Origin: Symbiodinium natans
Taxonomy: Eukaryota; Sar; Dinophyceae; Suessiales; Symbiodiniaceae
Length of the DNA: 64,000 nt
Reading direction: 5' to 3'
Assembly (NCBI GenBank): GCA_905221605.1
Contig: CAJNDS010002374.1
Location: 62,001 to 126,000 of the forward strand
A program made the translations under genes and the position numbers. The notes beneath the pieces are model-generated. The model saw nothing but the letters and a program-made list of their open reading frames with translations, made no database searches and was not told the DNA's origin. Below are positions 32,601 to 44,499 of this stretch, piece by piece. Position 1 is the stretch's first letter. Each line of letters begins with the position of its first letter.

Positions 32601-35600
32601 TTTGTCGGGTTGTTGCTGTTGTTGCTGTTGTTGTTCTGTCGTTGTATTGAAGGAACTCTTGACTCGTGCCTCGGTGGCTCACACATGCACTCTGCCCTAT
32701 CTCGATTAGCTATTGCAATTTCCAGATCTCCCTGCTTCACACACCTCCACTTGCCAGGATATTCTGACCATGAATCTCTTTCGGTCTTGGCAAAATATTG
32801 GGCCACAGCTGTCTTCGTAGCAAGCACTCTTCCTTCGCCGTTGCGCCTTGGCACTCTTTCGCCCTTTCACGCTTCTTCCCAAGTCGCCTCGCTTCGGATC
32901 CAGCGCCTCCCTTCCCGACGATTTGTTCACCACTTCGCAATGATCTGCTCCGTCGTCGTTAACCTTCGCGTCTGCTCTTGGGCGAGTTGCTGTTGCTGCT
33001 GTCGTCGCTGCCGTCGCTGTGGTTGCATGCTTTGTGCTTTGTGTGTGCGTGTGTGCTTTGCGTGCTCGCGTGTGCTTATGGGCCACAATGGGCCACAACA
33101 ATGGGCCCCACAGTCCTTGGCATTCTGCAGTGTGGTCTGCCACGCTTTGGCCTTCGCCGTCTTGGGCAGCAGGTGCCTCACGAACAGCGAATCGATATAT
33201 GAAACCACTGAAAGGACTAGAAACCGAGCTGTGAAACCGAGTGGCTGCAGCAGGGCAAGGACACGGCAGCAGCGCTTCATTTGGTTCCTGGGCGGGAACT
33301 CCTGCTCTTTAGTCTGTAATATACTGTAAACCAGGTCTCTCTGCTCTCCTTAGGCCCACCTGGCCCGGACCAGGCGACGCTCCTTCTGGTCGTAGATCCG
33401 CTCACACTCCTGGTGAGCGCCTAGGAATCGGGTGCCCAAAAGCCAAGAACTCAACAGAATGTTCAAACATCCGCAAGGGCCCTCGCTGCCAACTTGGTCA
33501 TTGCCACCGACTTGGAAGTGTGAGCAGAGCTTGAGCAGCCGCTCCAGTGCGGCCACAGTCTCCTCTGCAAAAGCTTCACGAAACCGATCGAAATTCCCTC
33601 AACAAATCTCTCAACATGTCAGTCCCCCTGATGCGTTGCTGGACGGTCCTGCGATTGGAATGCCGCCGAGCCTCGGCAAGAAGAAACTTCGGGTGAAGAC
33701 ACTCCAGCTTCTCATGGCTCTCAGCACTGTTCTCTTTGAGGGCTCGACGCATGCTGTGAAAGTCTGGTGCCTCGTGCGCTTGTCCCAAGTAGAGCGCTCT
33801 CTCTGCGGGAGTGTGACGGACGATGACCACGTGCTCCTTGCGAACAGCTTACGTGAACACCTGTTGCGGAGACAAATGGACAGCCCTGCCGCATGGCTGG
33901 CAAATACCAGTAGACACATTTCCAGATCAAGACCATGTTCGGTCAGTTCAAGTTCTTGAAAGTCTGTCAGGAGAACCTCTCGTTGGGCACGGAACTTCCC
34001 TGGTGAGGTGCCTTCTGGGTTCAACGTGTCAGCTTCAAAGCTTCAAGGCTTTTGGGTGAGCTGTCCTCAAGCCGGATCGATGCCAACTCTGCCGTATTCC
34101 TGTGGCTGAAGATGGTGATCGTCGCTACTCAACGCCAACAAAGCTCCTTCACTCAGAAAATTTAAAGCATGCGATTCAGTCTCTCTGCTCTGGCTGCCAA
34201 GGCTCTGCCGCACGAAAGAGTCCAAGAAGCTCGAGGCCGTGTCGGTGAGCAGCTTGTCGAACTGCGCGCCAAGCACACGTCCGATCTGCTCTTCTCCAAC
34301 CTTCTTCGCCAGCCTCCCACTGCAACAGGTCCACAGGACCGCTTGCCTGTCAGAAGCACGCTCCGCAAGAGGCGTTCGCCGCGCACCGCCGATCCCGGCA
34401 ACTCCGGCAACCTGCAGGTCGCCCGGGAGGTCCACGCGGAACAGCGAGGACATGAAGATGGGGCCTCTGGCAGCTGCTGGCAGGTGCTGGCGCTCTGAAA
34501 GCTCCCTCTGAGCGGCCCCAAACCGCAAGCCTGCATTGGTGTCAACGGGAGGCGTGCCCGTCAGCCCCCAGCGAAAATGCGATCGCAGAAACTGCAGGCT
34601 GTTCCTCTGAGGGCGGTGCAGCACGCAGGCGCTACCCACATGCTCACATGCTTGAAGCTCTTTGGGAAGGCCGAGGTGCTGCTGCGTGCTCTCGAAACTC
34701 TCCAGCTCGTGGAACTGTACACACATCAACACCACTCCAACACCACTTCAACACCGCGGCAGATGAATGCTCTAAGCGAAGCGACGCCGTAGCGCCTCAT
34801 CAAAGATGATCCGCTTCCAATAGAACATCTCAAGGACCGGAAACCTCAGAAAAGTGTTGTGTCGCAGGCAGCGGCCCGGCAGCGGGCGGCTCGGCAGCGG
34901 GCTCCAGGTCCTGCCACTTGTGGGCGACCTCGCCAACCTCGCCCCGACCGGCCTTCCGGCCACTGGGCAAGCCGAGACGGCCTCTGCAGAGAAGCTGAAA
35001 ACCTATGAAAACCTACTCTCTTCAATTCGAAAACTGCACACTCCAGGAGGATGCTCCCACCCAGCGCGATGTAGACTCTCAGAGATGCTCTCCGCTTCCT
35101 CCCTTCTTCCTCCCTTCCCTTCCTTCCTGCCTTCCTGCCTGTGCAATTGTTCCCCCGAAGGGACCGCCCGGTCAACTGGATCCGTCTGTGCGCTCTCCTC
35201 TCGCTCTCTCTCTCTCGCTCTCTCGCTCTCTGGCTCTCCGTCTGTGTCGCTTCTTGTTCTTATCTTTGTGCGTGTGAGTGTGGCAAGCTGGCTGGCCTTG
35301 CAGGAGGCCCTTGATCTGACTCGGGAGGTTGCAGAGCGAGTCCGAGCTGCTGTTGCCGCAGAGAGTCTGCGGACACTGTGCAGCACTGTGCAGCAGCGTG
35401 CATCACTCCGCGTGCTGAAAATGATGCTGTGCTTCTTTCCCTTCTGCGGCCCTTGCCTCGCGTCGCTTCAAGTAGATCTGAGAGTAGAGAAGCCGGTAGG
35501 AGCAAATCACGACATCCGCGTCGCTCACTTGGCTGGCCTCCCAGCAAAGAGGAGCAAAGAGCAAAGAGAGAGAGAGAGAGAGAGAGAAAGGAATTGAAAA

Positions 35601-38600
35601 CAAAAAAGACAAGAAGAGGCCCTTTGAGACCAGGCGCCGTGGCCCTTGAGAGCGGGCTGACGTTGCTCATGGCGAAGATCTTGAGAGGGCACCCAGGAGG
35701 GGACCAGCCGCCCTTCATCTGCTGCCTGACGCCCACACACACATGCCCACACCCCTGATGGAGCCCACCCGCACACGCTCACGCGCGGGCGTGCGCACGC
35801 GCACCCACACACGCACCCGCACACACTCACTCACGCACACGCACCCGCACCCGCACCCGCACCCGCACCCGCACCCGCACCCGCACACGCACACGCACAC
35901 GCACACGCACACGCACACACTCACACCCACTCACCCACTCACTCGCAAAACAAACATGTGCATGTCTATGTATATATATATATGTGCACCATCCCACGCG
36001 ATCACATACTCTCAGAACCTCACGCTCACCAAGCTCTAAGCTGAGCCCGCCTCAGCGGTCGGCCATCCCAGACAAACTTGGAGATCTCGTTGATCCACTG
36101 CTCGAAGAGGTTGGACGGTACGATGATCAATGTGCCCTCGCCACAGACGCGCAAGGGTGGATTGTATCAGTGGCTCAATGCCCCTACGAGATGCGCCCAC
36201 CCAGAAACCTCCAAAAGCCCTTATGCTGACCCCAAAGCTCATGACTGAGGCACAACATGAAGTGCCAGCAATAGTACAAGGGTAAATGCCACAGGGCGTG
36301 CTGCACCTTCACACCAAGAGAACAGGAGAGAGCCGCAGTGCGTCGTAGCAGTATGCCATGGTCACCACCCCTCGCTGCCTGGGCAGGCAAGAAGTGGCCC
36401 TCGTCCACCTGTGCACAAAACAGGGGCCCCCAGACTTGCGATCACTTTCGCTCACGTCCCTGATATCCTCTTGACTCACCCTCCCAGACCTCCGGGATCG
36501 GGGGGACGGGCGCCCGGAGCTGCCGGTCGATGAGCGCGATGCTGGTGGCCTCAGGGTCTCAAGGGCTCTCTCCAGATTGTTTACGGATGAAGACTCATGA
36601 AGACATCTTCAAATCAAAAAGAAACGGCCTCTGAGAGCCACAAGATGCCGCAAGGCTCTGAGGAGGCAGAGCGCCTCTGCCTGAGGAGGCCACGGTCTTC
36701 CCGTAGCCGATCTTGTCAGCCAGGATGCCGCCCCGGGCAACAAAGGCCTCTTGGGCGCCCTACAGACTCGGCCTATCTCGGCCTGCAACCTCAACGAGGA
36801 CATAGGACATACGAGGACCGCACCGCACGGATCCGCAGGTCCAAAACCTCTGAAAGATTCTGAACGCGTCTGCCAAACTCGCACGCTCGAAACGGTGCCA
36901 ACGGTGCTCGATGCTCGACGCAGCCTGTGAGGCCTCTGAGAGCCTCACCATGGGAGGCCGGCCTCCGCAACGCGCATCGGCCCTCACCACCTCCCCTTGC
37001 TTGCCCTGCAGAGGAGTCAAAATGGAGTCAAGGAGATCCGTGCAGTCTCACGGGCTTCCCGAGTCTCTCTTCAACCCTCTCAGGTCGTCCTTCCAGCTCT
37101 CGTGCGTCGGCCACTTCACCCTTACAGTGGGGCCGTCCTCCCGCACGTCCACAATAGGCACATTCACAGTATGTCCCAAGTAGTTAGTTGATGTAGTGAA
37201 TTGATGTGTTGACATGTGCTGCATGTTATTTCCTATAATCCTGTGCAACAAGCAAAAGGTGGCTCCGTGGAAAGGAAGATGCCCGTCATGGAGGCGTTGA
37301 CGCCGCCCCAGCCAAAGGCAGGCGACTGCAGGGGGCGGGGGGGGGGGGGGGGGGGGCTAAGAGACCACAAGGGCTCCACGATGGCTCAGACATGCGCTGA
37401 CCATGTCTGGCTTGGCCGTGGCTCCCTGTGACTGTGAAGCGGCCCATGCTGCGCCTTCAGCCCAGGGCGGAGCATGACTCGGCAGCCCGGCTGGAGGCCG
37501 CCATAGTCGACGAAGTTCAGTTCCTGCAAGGACAGCACTGACTCAACATACTCGATATACTCGATGAAGCTCGCCATTTCTCAACAAGACTTCTTTCAGG
37601 GCAATTCCCGGCACCTGAACATAGCACCGCACGGTGGTGCCGCCTGAGATTCAGGAGCGGTCGTGGAGGGTCCGCTACGCCGCTACGAGCTGGTGGCCCC
37701 GAGCTCCGAACTAAAGCATGCCCACCTGTGGGCCACAGCACTCAGGCCACAAGGTGCTGCCTGAGGCCCGTTTGGGTCAGCGACAATCTTGCCGACACCT
37801 GCAGACAAACTGCGTGTGCACAGTGTGCACAGGCTGACAGCGGAAAGTCGGCACGTCTGCTGCCTTGCAGCTTGTCTTTGGGCACATGCTTCCCCTTCTT
37901 GTCCTCGAAGGGCCCCGACCTAGGATGCAACGAAGGCCTCACCGCATGCTGCGGGCTCCTTCTTTTGTGAGGCCCCCAGACGCATTTTCCACCAGCTGCA
38001 CGGCGGCGCCCTCCACGAAGCGGCTGGCGTCGTCCACCTTCAGATTCTCGTGGCGTGTGCTACTAGTGATGTGCCCTTTCTCTTCCTCTTCTTCTCGCTG
38101 AGATAAGTCCTGTCTACAGAGTCTACGCAGGTTCCAGTTTTTGTTCCGAGTCTCGGTGCCTTTCTTTGAAAAATGGCGGGCCTCCCTAGTTTGCCTGTGT
38201 GTTATGGCCTCGAGTGGTCACAGCGGTCCTCAGATTCCACTAAATCTTCATCTTCCAGTTCGTAGTGGGTGGGCCCCCGAGCACCCTCAAGTCTCGGCTC
38301 GGTGTGATACTTCACTCAAAGACGGTGAGGCCACTGTGACTCCACTGAAGGGGAGATCTTCCCCATCTGTGGGTATCAGGCGAGTCTCCTTCTTTCTTTC
38401 CTTCTGTCTGTCCTTCTTTCTTGGGTCCAAAGATGCTTCCTCCAGCGCAAGCACCGTCACCCACGGTGCCCAAATAGTCGGACTACAGATTACTACAGAT
38501 GAAACAGGCAAGATTACCCTTCAGAAGGCTCCAGATGGTTCGTCGAAGTTGTTGAAGGATCAACATTCAGACGGGAAGAAGTCGTTCTTGTTGGCCTTCC

Positions 38601-38971
38601 AAAAGGCCTCACCAAGAACTGCGTCTTCAGAAGATCAACCCACGGACGCCTCCCCTCCCCCACCGACAGACACGCCAGTTGATGCAAGCACGTCGAGTCT
38701 TTCTCTCTTCTTCTTCTTCTTCTTCTTCTTCTTCATCTTCTGCACAGCGAAGAGGCCCCCCCTAAGGAAGGCCTCTCTCTCTCTGCCTGTCCCGACTCTC
38801 ATCTACGGAGAGCGTAATTGCAGACAATTTCCAAGCAAAGGGCACATACGATGGGCACGGGTACATGATGTGAAGGGAGATGTGGCCTCCAATACGTCAG
38901 CTGCAAATGTCGGCCAGAAGCGGACCCACCTGGGAAGAGGTACTCTCGGCAGGAATGTGTCTCTTTTTGCA

Positions 38972-39004
<33 letters not shown>

Positions 39005-39212
39005 GAGAGAGAGAGAGAAGAGGAAGAGAGAACGAGGGGGAAGAGGGTGAAGAAAAAAAGAATCGACGGAACAGAGCTCGTTTGTTTTGGGAAAGGAGTG
39101 AGAGAGGGCTAGGGGGCCCCCTTCTTTGGAGAAAGCCCTCTCTTTGGGTTCCCGGGCTCGACCACGAAAGGCTCCGAGTCGGCTTCCTGCGCCAGCATCC
39201 ACTGCAGCGACC
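28321..39212 (-). CDS. SNF2-family helicase with inserted RING finger (Rad5/HLTF/SHPRH type)
   Basis: Many short minus-strand exons assemble the whole SNF2 motor. At 39210-39143 is SLQWMLAQEADSEPFVV, the segment preceding motif I in this family. Motif I, GGILADKIGYGKT, is in exon 36759-36691; exon 36549 onward has ATSIALIDRQL; exon 36408-36379 is followed by 36136-36064 with motif Ia, GTLIIVPSNLFEQW. DADVVICSYRLLYS lies at 35540-35470. Motif II, FDE-FHELESF (a DEFH box), spans the join of 34844-34796 and 34714-34683. Motif III, FRWGLTGTPP, is in 34604-34531. A RING follows, then motifs IV to VI (see separate entries). The protein should be a nuclear ATP-dependent DNA translocase with E3 ubiquitin ligase activity, acting in post-replication repair or chromatin remodelling. 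The N-terminus is not identified. Motif I is slightly unusual: KIGYGKT in place of the common EMGLGKT. Confidence 0.85.
29770..30790 (-). CDS. SNF2 gene: RING finger and flanking exons
   Basis: Exon 30768 to about 30690 encodes AQNLREFYESATSMDFFRRT, the helix before the RING in this family. Exon ~30617-30565 encodes SCSVCLEDNLP, the first zinc-ligand pair. Exon ~30510-30475 encodes MAITPCAHAFC, the central Cys-x-His-x2-Cys. The last ligand pair (CPxCR) was not located with certainty between 30470 and 30060. Exon ~30045-29930 encodes LSLRDVQPLVAEMEAAAAPA, matching the CRQPLxxxDV context that follows a RING. Exon ~29845-29775 encodes VPLDKYGTKLASLAAS, the start of the second motor lobe. The RING recruits a ubiquitin E2 enzyme; its position between motifs III and IV defines the Rad5/HLTF/SHPRH group. 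Confidence 0.75.
31085..31450. other. AT-rich block in an intron of the SNF2 gene
   Basis: About 360 bases rich in A/T (ATTATAAAGTAG, GAATTAATTTAATATC, ATTATTTTAAAATG) with recurrent GCGAA/GCGAATG words, within a region that is otherwise 55-60% GC. No coding signal is seen on either strand. It could be an insertion of organellar or foreign origin, or a non-autonomous transposon remnant. Confidence 0.6.
31465..33560 (-). CDS. SNF2 gene: linker exons between motif III and the RING
   Basis: Minus-strand pieces matching the poorly conserved insert of this family: 33830-33745 (EHVVIVRHTPAERALYLGQA, typical of the region after the FVRQ box), 33735-33700 (NSAESHEKLE), 33555-33490 (AALERLLKLCSHFQVGGNDQ), 33420-33345 (ECERIYDQKERRLVRARW, coiled coil) and 32400-32270 (VYDVYNQQELDRELLAARSE, coiled coil). 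The first three are convincing by family pattern. The start coordinate is only the limit of the searched interval; nothing convincing was found at 31465-32270. Confidence 0.55.
35735..35945. repeat. (CGCACC)n / (CACACG)n array
   Basis: CGCACACGC-type words, about eight perfect CGCACC hexamers (35839-35882), then CACACG and CACTCAC repeats. It lies in an intron of the SNF2 gene. Open frames (Thr/His or Cys/Val/Gly strings) are artefacts. Confidence 0.9.
37060..38060 (-). CDS. SNF2 gene: N-terminal exons before motif I
   Basis: Coding-like minus pieces directly upstream of the motif I exon: 38058-37965 (VDDASRFVEGAAVQLVENAS), 37925-37850 (GPFEDKKGKHVPKDKLQGSR), 37550-37450 (LSLQELNFVDYGGLQPGCRV) and 37180-37060 (VPIVDVREDGPTVRVKWPTH). 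The last is a clean beta-rich segment just before GAQEAFVARGGILADK. Assignment to the SNF2 gene rests on order and strand. A G run (37332-37356) and short repeats separate them. Confidence 0.5.
38700..39035. repeat. (TTC)n, (GACA)n and (GA)n microsatellites
   Basis: CTTCTTCTTC near 38707-38735, (GACA)7 near 38974-39002 running into GAGAGAGAGAG, within an apparent intron just downstream of the SLQWML exon. Confidence 0.9.
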
Positions 39213-40179
39213 TCCGGGTTGCAAAGAACTTCCCCCCCCCCTCCCTGCTTTTCTGATAACAAAAAAACCCACTTCTGTAGATTCGCAGAGACAACTTTTG
39301 ATTGAGCAGGGCCAATTCGACTCGCACAACGAAAGTGGACTCCGCCTTTGTTGCTCCGGTCTCAGAGGATGCTGCAGAAAGTGGGGCGGCTGGTCTGCTG
39401 AGGCCTTCGGAGCACTCTCCAGAGCCCCAACTGGAGAATCAGAAAAACAGAAAAGCACCGTGGATGCAAATGAGCTATGAGATGCCACTATGCGCGGGTT
39501 TGGGGTGACACCGCCTCAGTATGTGCTGAACATGACAAAAGTGCGCATTTGCAGCCGTAGGCTTCTGTTGGTTTCTGTCGGTTGCTGTTGGTTTCTGCAA
39601 CCTGTTGCTCAGCAATCCAATCCTTCGCTTTGGCTACCTTCCTTGCTTGAAAGCGCGTGCCTGTGCCCCTTGCCGGGTTTGTGGTGTCCAAAACCGTCTC
39701 CTGCTTTTAAGCCATTGCTTCGCTCCGCTTCGCTCCGCTTCTCTCTTCCAGGGGCCCCGGGCATCTGCGGAGTTGTCCAGCAATCTAAAGGGCCGCGGAG
39801 GCACCGTGCCCACGATCTCCGGTGGCGCCACCATCTTCGCCCTTAACAGACAAAGGACACCGAGAGACGCAGAGCAGAGCAGCTCCTCTGAGAGCACCTC
39901 TGGAGACTTCTCTCTCTCAATGTTTGTTGAGTGCTCTCTGGGGTTGCAGCTTGGTCTGCGTCTGTGGCAACTTCCGGAGCCGCCAGCTGAAGCTCAGGTC
40001 GCGTGGCGGATACCGCACCTCGCATCGAGGACAATTGATTCGATTTGATCCTTGGGGCTTTCTTAACGAAAGAAAGCTCTGCCTTCGCCAGCATCGTTTC
40101 AAACAGGCTGCTCAGAAGGGATTCCCTCACTGCCACATGCTGTCCTTCAGACTCACAGCAGCATCTTACGCTGCCATTT

Positions 40180-42060
40180 TTGCCTCGGCGTATCTTGGCG
40201 TCCTCCGATAGCATCGATGCCCTTCTCCAGCTGCGTCGCAAACTGCGACTGCACGTGGGCCTCTCTGGAAGATAAGACCAGATGATTATGATCAGAGAAG
40301 CAAACCGGAAGGCTTCGGAAGAAAGGGCCCGCAAGCAATCCGAGAAGGGCTCCGCGGAAAGCCACACGAGAGAACAACGTTGCACCTTTGCGGCGGAGTG
40401 CATCTCCCCGGCGCACCTGCGGTCCTCGGAGAATATTGAATCACATTCCAACGTTCCAGAGACATCTGAACAGCAGCCAAGAGTAGCAAGAGTAGCGAAG
40501 AGTTCAGAGTTCAACAGAAAACTGTACCAAGTTGAACCCTCTACCACTCTCTGGCCTTCAACTCGCTGTGGTCCACCTGGCCCTGCTGAAGTGACAGGCA
40601 CGGCGGGTCCTCCAGGCGCGGGCGACGGCATGTGCGAGGAGATGCAGGGCTTGCCAGATTTCTCACAGCTCCTGTGACAGACCCTGCCGGGCCCACCTCT
40701 CCAGCCAGGCCTCAATCTCAAGGCCAACCCAGTGCTCTCTGTGTCTCTGTCTGGGCTGAGAAGACGCAGCAGGACAGGGGCGGCACGGGCTTCGGTGAGA
40801 AGCCGGCCCAGGCATCCTGGCGAGAGAGAGAGAGAGAGCGCACCATGATCCGTGACACCCGTGACACCCGTGACACTGCGGAAGCCCCAAAGTGTGCCGC
40901 CCGAATGCCTGCAGGGCAGCCGCCCAGCCAGCCCCGCGCTTCCGGAGCTCCTCCTTCCAACTAAACATATGCTCTCTGACAAGCGGGCAACATGTGGCAA
41001 ATTGCAAAGAGAAAGCTGGCGAAAGATGCATAAGAACAAGTGCAGAACCAGAAGCAAACAAGAGGCGGGGCCTGCACCTCTGGCGGGAGCTCCTGCAAAA
41101 AAGGATGCAGGCCGCGCACGAGAGCCACTGCTTGGAATCCCCGCCTCGCTGCGACCGCTGCTGGGTTCCTCACAGACGGTTTCCTGCGACGCACATCGGC
41201 CTGGGACCATGCAACTCACGACCCACAGAGAGGATCTTCCGCCTCTGTTGTGCAGGCATATATGCATTCATATATGCATTCATATATGCATTGATATGTG
41301 CATTCATATGCCATCTGTGATCAGCTGCGCACATCTATGCAACCGCGCTCACGTTGAGCGCCTGGCCTGTCTCCGGCAACCCTGGCGGCGGTGGCAGCGG
41401 TGGCGGCAGTCGACGTGCTGGCGGCGGTGGCGGCGGTGGCGGCCCTGGCGGCCCTGGAGGCTCCTGGCGTCGGTGCTTGCCTGGCCAGCAAAGAAGCTGA
41501 AAGAAACAAGAAAAGGCAGAGAAAGAAGCAAGAAAAGGCAGATCCTCTCTGTCGGCTCTGCCCCTCTGTCGGATCCAGGCCCTGAAAGAATCCCCGGGCC
41601 CCCGGGCGCTGCCCTTCCGGCGGCGTGTGGCACCGCTTGGTCCCTGGAGAAAGGGCAAGCCGGCAAGCCGAGAGAGGAGACCAAAAAAGCCAAAACGCCC
41701 GAGATTGAGCTGCCCCCATAAACCCTCTCAAGGCAGGCCTCGGCTGGGAGTTTTGTGGGCCTCGCGAGCCTCGCAAGCCTCGACGTCGCCTCTGTCGCCA
41801 TCGATCTCAATGATGCCAAGCTGCTCCGGGCCTCTGGGATGCCCGTCTGAAAACCGCAACGCGTGCCACAGCATGCGCCGCATGCGCTCCTCCGCTGAAA
41901 AGGCGGCAGATCGCCAGCTCGACGTTCTGACCACTTGCCTGCAAGGCCTTGACAAGCCAAGATGCACGACGGCAGAAAAGGGCTCTGATCGCATGCTAGC
42001 GTGCTATAGGCTATCGGCCTTGCGGGCAGCTTGTTCGGAGATGGCAGAGCCCTGACGTCA
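40180..42060 (-). CDS. Unassigned candidate exons upstream of the SNF2 gene
   Basis: Minus-strand pieces of moderate quality: 41990-41780 (SAEERMRRMLWHALRFSDGH and EQLGIIEIDGDRGDVEACEA), 40680-40560 (CEKSGKPCISSHMPSPAPGG) and 40270-40180 (REAHVQSQFATQLEKGIDAI). They may be the N-terminal exons of the SNF2 gene or the end of another gene. A GCGGTGGCGGCGG repeat lies at 41380-41460 and a CATATATGCATT repeat at 41260-41310. Confidence 0.35.
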
Positions 42061-42689
42061 CGGGACACCGAACGCGAAAAAACCAACACCTCGCTTCTTA
42101 ACGTGCCTCAACCAAGGACAGAAGCTCGGCGAGGGCCACATCGCTGCCGGCCATGGGCCACTAGAATTGATTTGTCCACACCGTCTCACGCAGCATCGTT
42201 ACGCCTAGACTGAGTCCTCTTGGTTATTGAAGTTTTGGCAATCTCCGCTGTCTTAAGTTCCGTGTCAGGGAAGTACGCGGGGCTTCTGTTGATCCCAGGC
42301 GCGAGTCAAAGGTCACAAGGCAAGCAGCCTCTGCTCAGCAACCGCGCTTGCTGCGGGGTTGTGGATCTTTGCTCTTGCAACGTGCCAAGAGCATTCTGCG
42401 TGGAAACCGCTTCGTTTTTTGCGAGCGCAGCAAATTGCAGCAGCGCTCTCACCCGCACCTGCAAGTGAGACTCCCAGCGGCTTGAGCCATGTTGGCTTTT
42501 GATGCGTTGCCTTCACCGGTTACCCTGTCTTCCGAGAGTACGTGGGCTCAGGATGCGAAGTGGATGATGGGAGGCCCAGTGCTGGCGAGCCAACTCCTCC
42601 CTTAAGGGGCTCCTGTATACTCCTGTCGATGCTCGTACTCTGCTCGTACTCTGCTCGTACTTATGCTCGTACTTATGCTCCTTGCTCGC

Positions 42690-43830
42690 ATGGCTCATCC
42701 TTGCTCATCCTGCGGGTCGGGTGCGATCCTTCACCAAGAGTCCCGTCGATGCCAGGATTGGTGATGGCGGCCTTCCCGACACCGAGAGAGAGAGAGATAC
42801 AGACAGATAGAGATAGCTCAGGGGGAGAGATCGAAAGTAGGAGAGAGAGAAAGGAGAGGGAGCAAGAAGCCTCCACAGAGGGGGGCTTTAGAAAAAAGGA
42901 GAGGCGCGAGGCGCGCCCACTCCTTTGCTCCCCGCCCCTGGGGGCGCCTCGGTGGCGAATTTCATCCAGGGACTTGAGCTTCGTACCATCGCTCACGACG
43001 CCGTTCACGCCCTCTCTCGAGAAGAGAAAGGAAACACACACAAAGAAACAGACTTCTCCCCCTTCTTCTTTCAGAAGCGAGATGAAAAAGGTAAAGAGAG
43101 AGAGAGAGAGAGCGAGAGCGAGGCTTCGGAAGAGTTTACCTCCACAGAGGGGTGTTCTCTCTAGTTGTCTCTTACCAACACAACAAACCATTTTTGGGTG
43201 CAACAAGGAAGAGGCGAGAATCAAGGAGGACCGTGGAAAAAGGGTCCTCAAAGAAGCGGGTCATTTGTCTGCCTGGTTTCGGACTGTGCGTTGACCAGGT
43301 CAAGGCCCGTACACTTGTAGTCTTTCTTCTTGGGGTCGATGCCTGCTGCGAGGCATGGTGCCCTCAACCTGACATGGCCGAAGGGCATGGCAAAAAGGCA
43401 CATGGCGGGGACCGAGGGTCCGCACTCCGCAGACGTGCAAGCAGGTCGATGCTCAAGGGCCGCAATTGATGGCCAAGGGCTTGGGATCGTCAGGCAAGCG
43501 CCTGGAGACTTTCAGCAGACGCGTGCATCTCCCTGCAGTCCGCTTGCCCACAATCTCTCTGGTCCAGTCATCTCGTTTCTCTCTCCCTTTTCTCCCCGCC
43601 CTTCCTTTGGAGAACTCCCCATTTCGGAAACTCATCGCCTCGGCCAAACTTCGGCGATGGCCCCCTGCTCGTGGTGCAAAGTTCTCACGTGTCCTTTCCA
43701 AGCCCGAACCACGAACATCCTGGCCCCTGGATGTGCAAGACCTCATTTACAGTTCGTTATGAGTAAGTACTCAATCAGAACACGCCAGAAGCTAGAGCGT
43801 TTCTCGAGAGCGAGAGAGAGCGAGAAGAGA
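42690..43830 (-). CDS. Unassigned candidate exons
   Basis: Minus-strand pieces: 43740-43620 (ERTRENFAPRAGGHRRSLAE), 43560-43455 (GKRTAGRCTRLLKVSRRLPD), 43360-43275 (GIDPKKKDYKCTGLDLVNAQ), 43015-42935 (GVNGVVSDGTKLKSLDEIRH) and 42780-42705 (AAITNPGIDGTLGEGSHPTR). All are polar and loop-rich with protein-like composition and sit in different frames. The IDPKKKDYKC and VSDGTKLKSLDEI segments read as real protein, but no family is recognised. Confidence 0.35.
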
Positions 43831-43990
43831 TAGAGAGAGAGAAGAGAGAGGAGCGAGGGGAGAGAAGAGAAGAGTAGACAGGGGAGGAAGCGGGAGAGAG
43901 AGGGAGGAGAGGAGGGGAGAGAGAGCTATGGAGGGGGATGGGGAAAGAGAGGTCAAGGGTCGAGTCGAGAGATCGAGAGAAAAACGTGGT
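43800..43990. repeat. (GA)n/(GAGAGG)n purine tract
   Basis: A nearly continuous purine tract on the plus strand, with a second smaller (GA)n at 42782-42870 and another at 43095-43115. Minus-strand Ser/Leu strings are artefacts. Confidence 0.9.
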
Positions 43991-44129
43991 GCAAGCGTTT
44001 TCGCACCATCGCGACAACGAAGGAAGACCAAGGTTGCAAAACACTTCGATCTTTGAGGGCGCCCCCCTCGTCAAACCTGCTATGTTATGGTGGTGTTTTC
44101 TAGTGCCCCACCAACCGCAAGTAATCCCT

Positions 44130-44405
44130 AACACAGTTTTTTGATGCCCAACCCGGAGTATCCCCTAACCCTGCATGCCCCAACCCAAAGTGCAGAGCAT
44201 CATCCAACCCCAGAGAATCCCTGGCGTGCCCGCCCCAAGAGAATCCCTGTAGCGCCCAACCCAGAAATCCCCCCATGTTGCCCATAAAAGCCTGGAGTGC
44301 AGGGATCCCCAAAGAATCCCTGGAGCGCCCACCTTCACCTTGGAGGTTTTCAGCGAATCCCTTGAAGTGCCCAACTCCAGCGTATCCCCCTAGAAATCCC
44401 CTGTC
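44130..44405. repeat. Degenerate ~35-bp tandem repeat (CCCAACCCAGAGAATCCCTG)n
   Basis: Units of the form (G)CCCAACYCNAGNGNATCCCYNG recur about eight times with spacing of 22-45 bases, for example AGAGAATCCCTGGCGTGCCC, AGAGAATCCCTGTAGCGCCC and AAAGAATCCCTGGAGCGCCC. The minus frame reads as periodic RDSLGLxxALxGFLGWA-like peptide. It could be a coding repeat, but the divergence and lack of flanking exon signal favour a minisatellite. Confidence 0.75.
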
Positions 44406-44499
44406 ATTCACCTCGCCTTACGCTGCTCAGGGATTACTGTGGTTTCGACGAAGCTTTTTGGAGCGGTATTTGCAGATTTCTTGACCCAAGCCTTCGGGG

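Noticed and set aside
35715-36039. Plus-strand His/Thr/Pro and minus-strand Cys/Val/Gly ORFs
   Set aside because: Simple translation of CGCACC and CACACG repeats within an intron.
42480-42502. Minus-strand GCCAACATGGCTCAAG as a spliced-leader relict
   Set aside because: Only 15 of 21 positions agree, and the following frame stops after 13 codons.
44130-44405. Minus-strand periodic peptide RDSLGL/GFLGWA as a repeat protein
   Set aside because: The DNA repeat period is irregular and the frame is not flanked by exon-like sequence, so a minisatellite is simpler.
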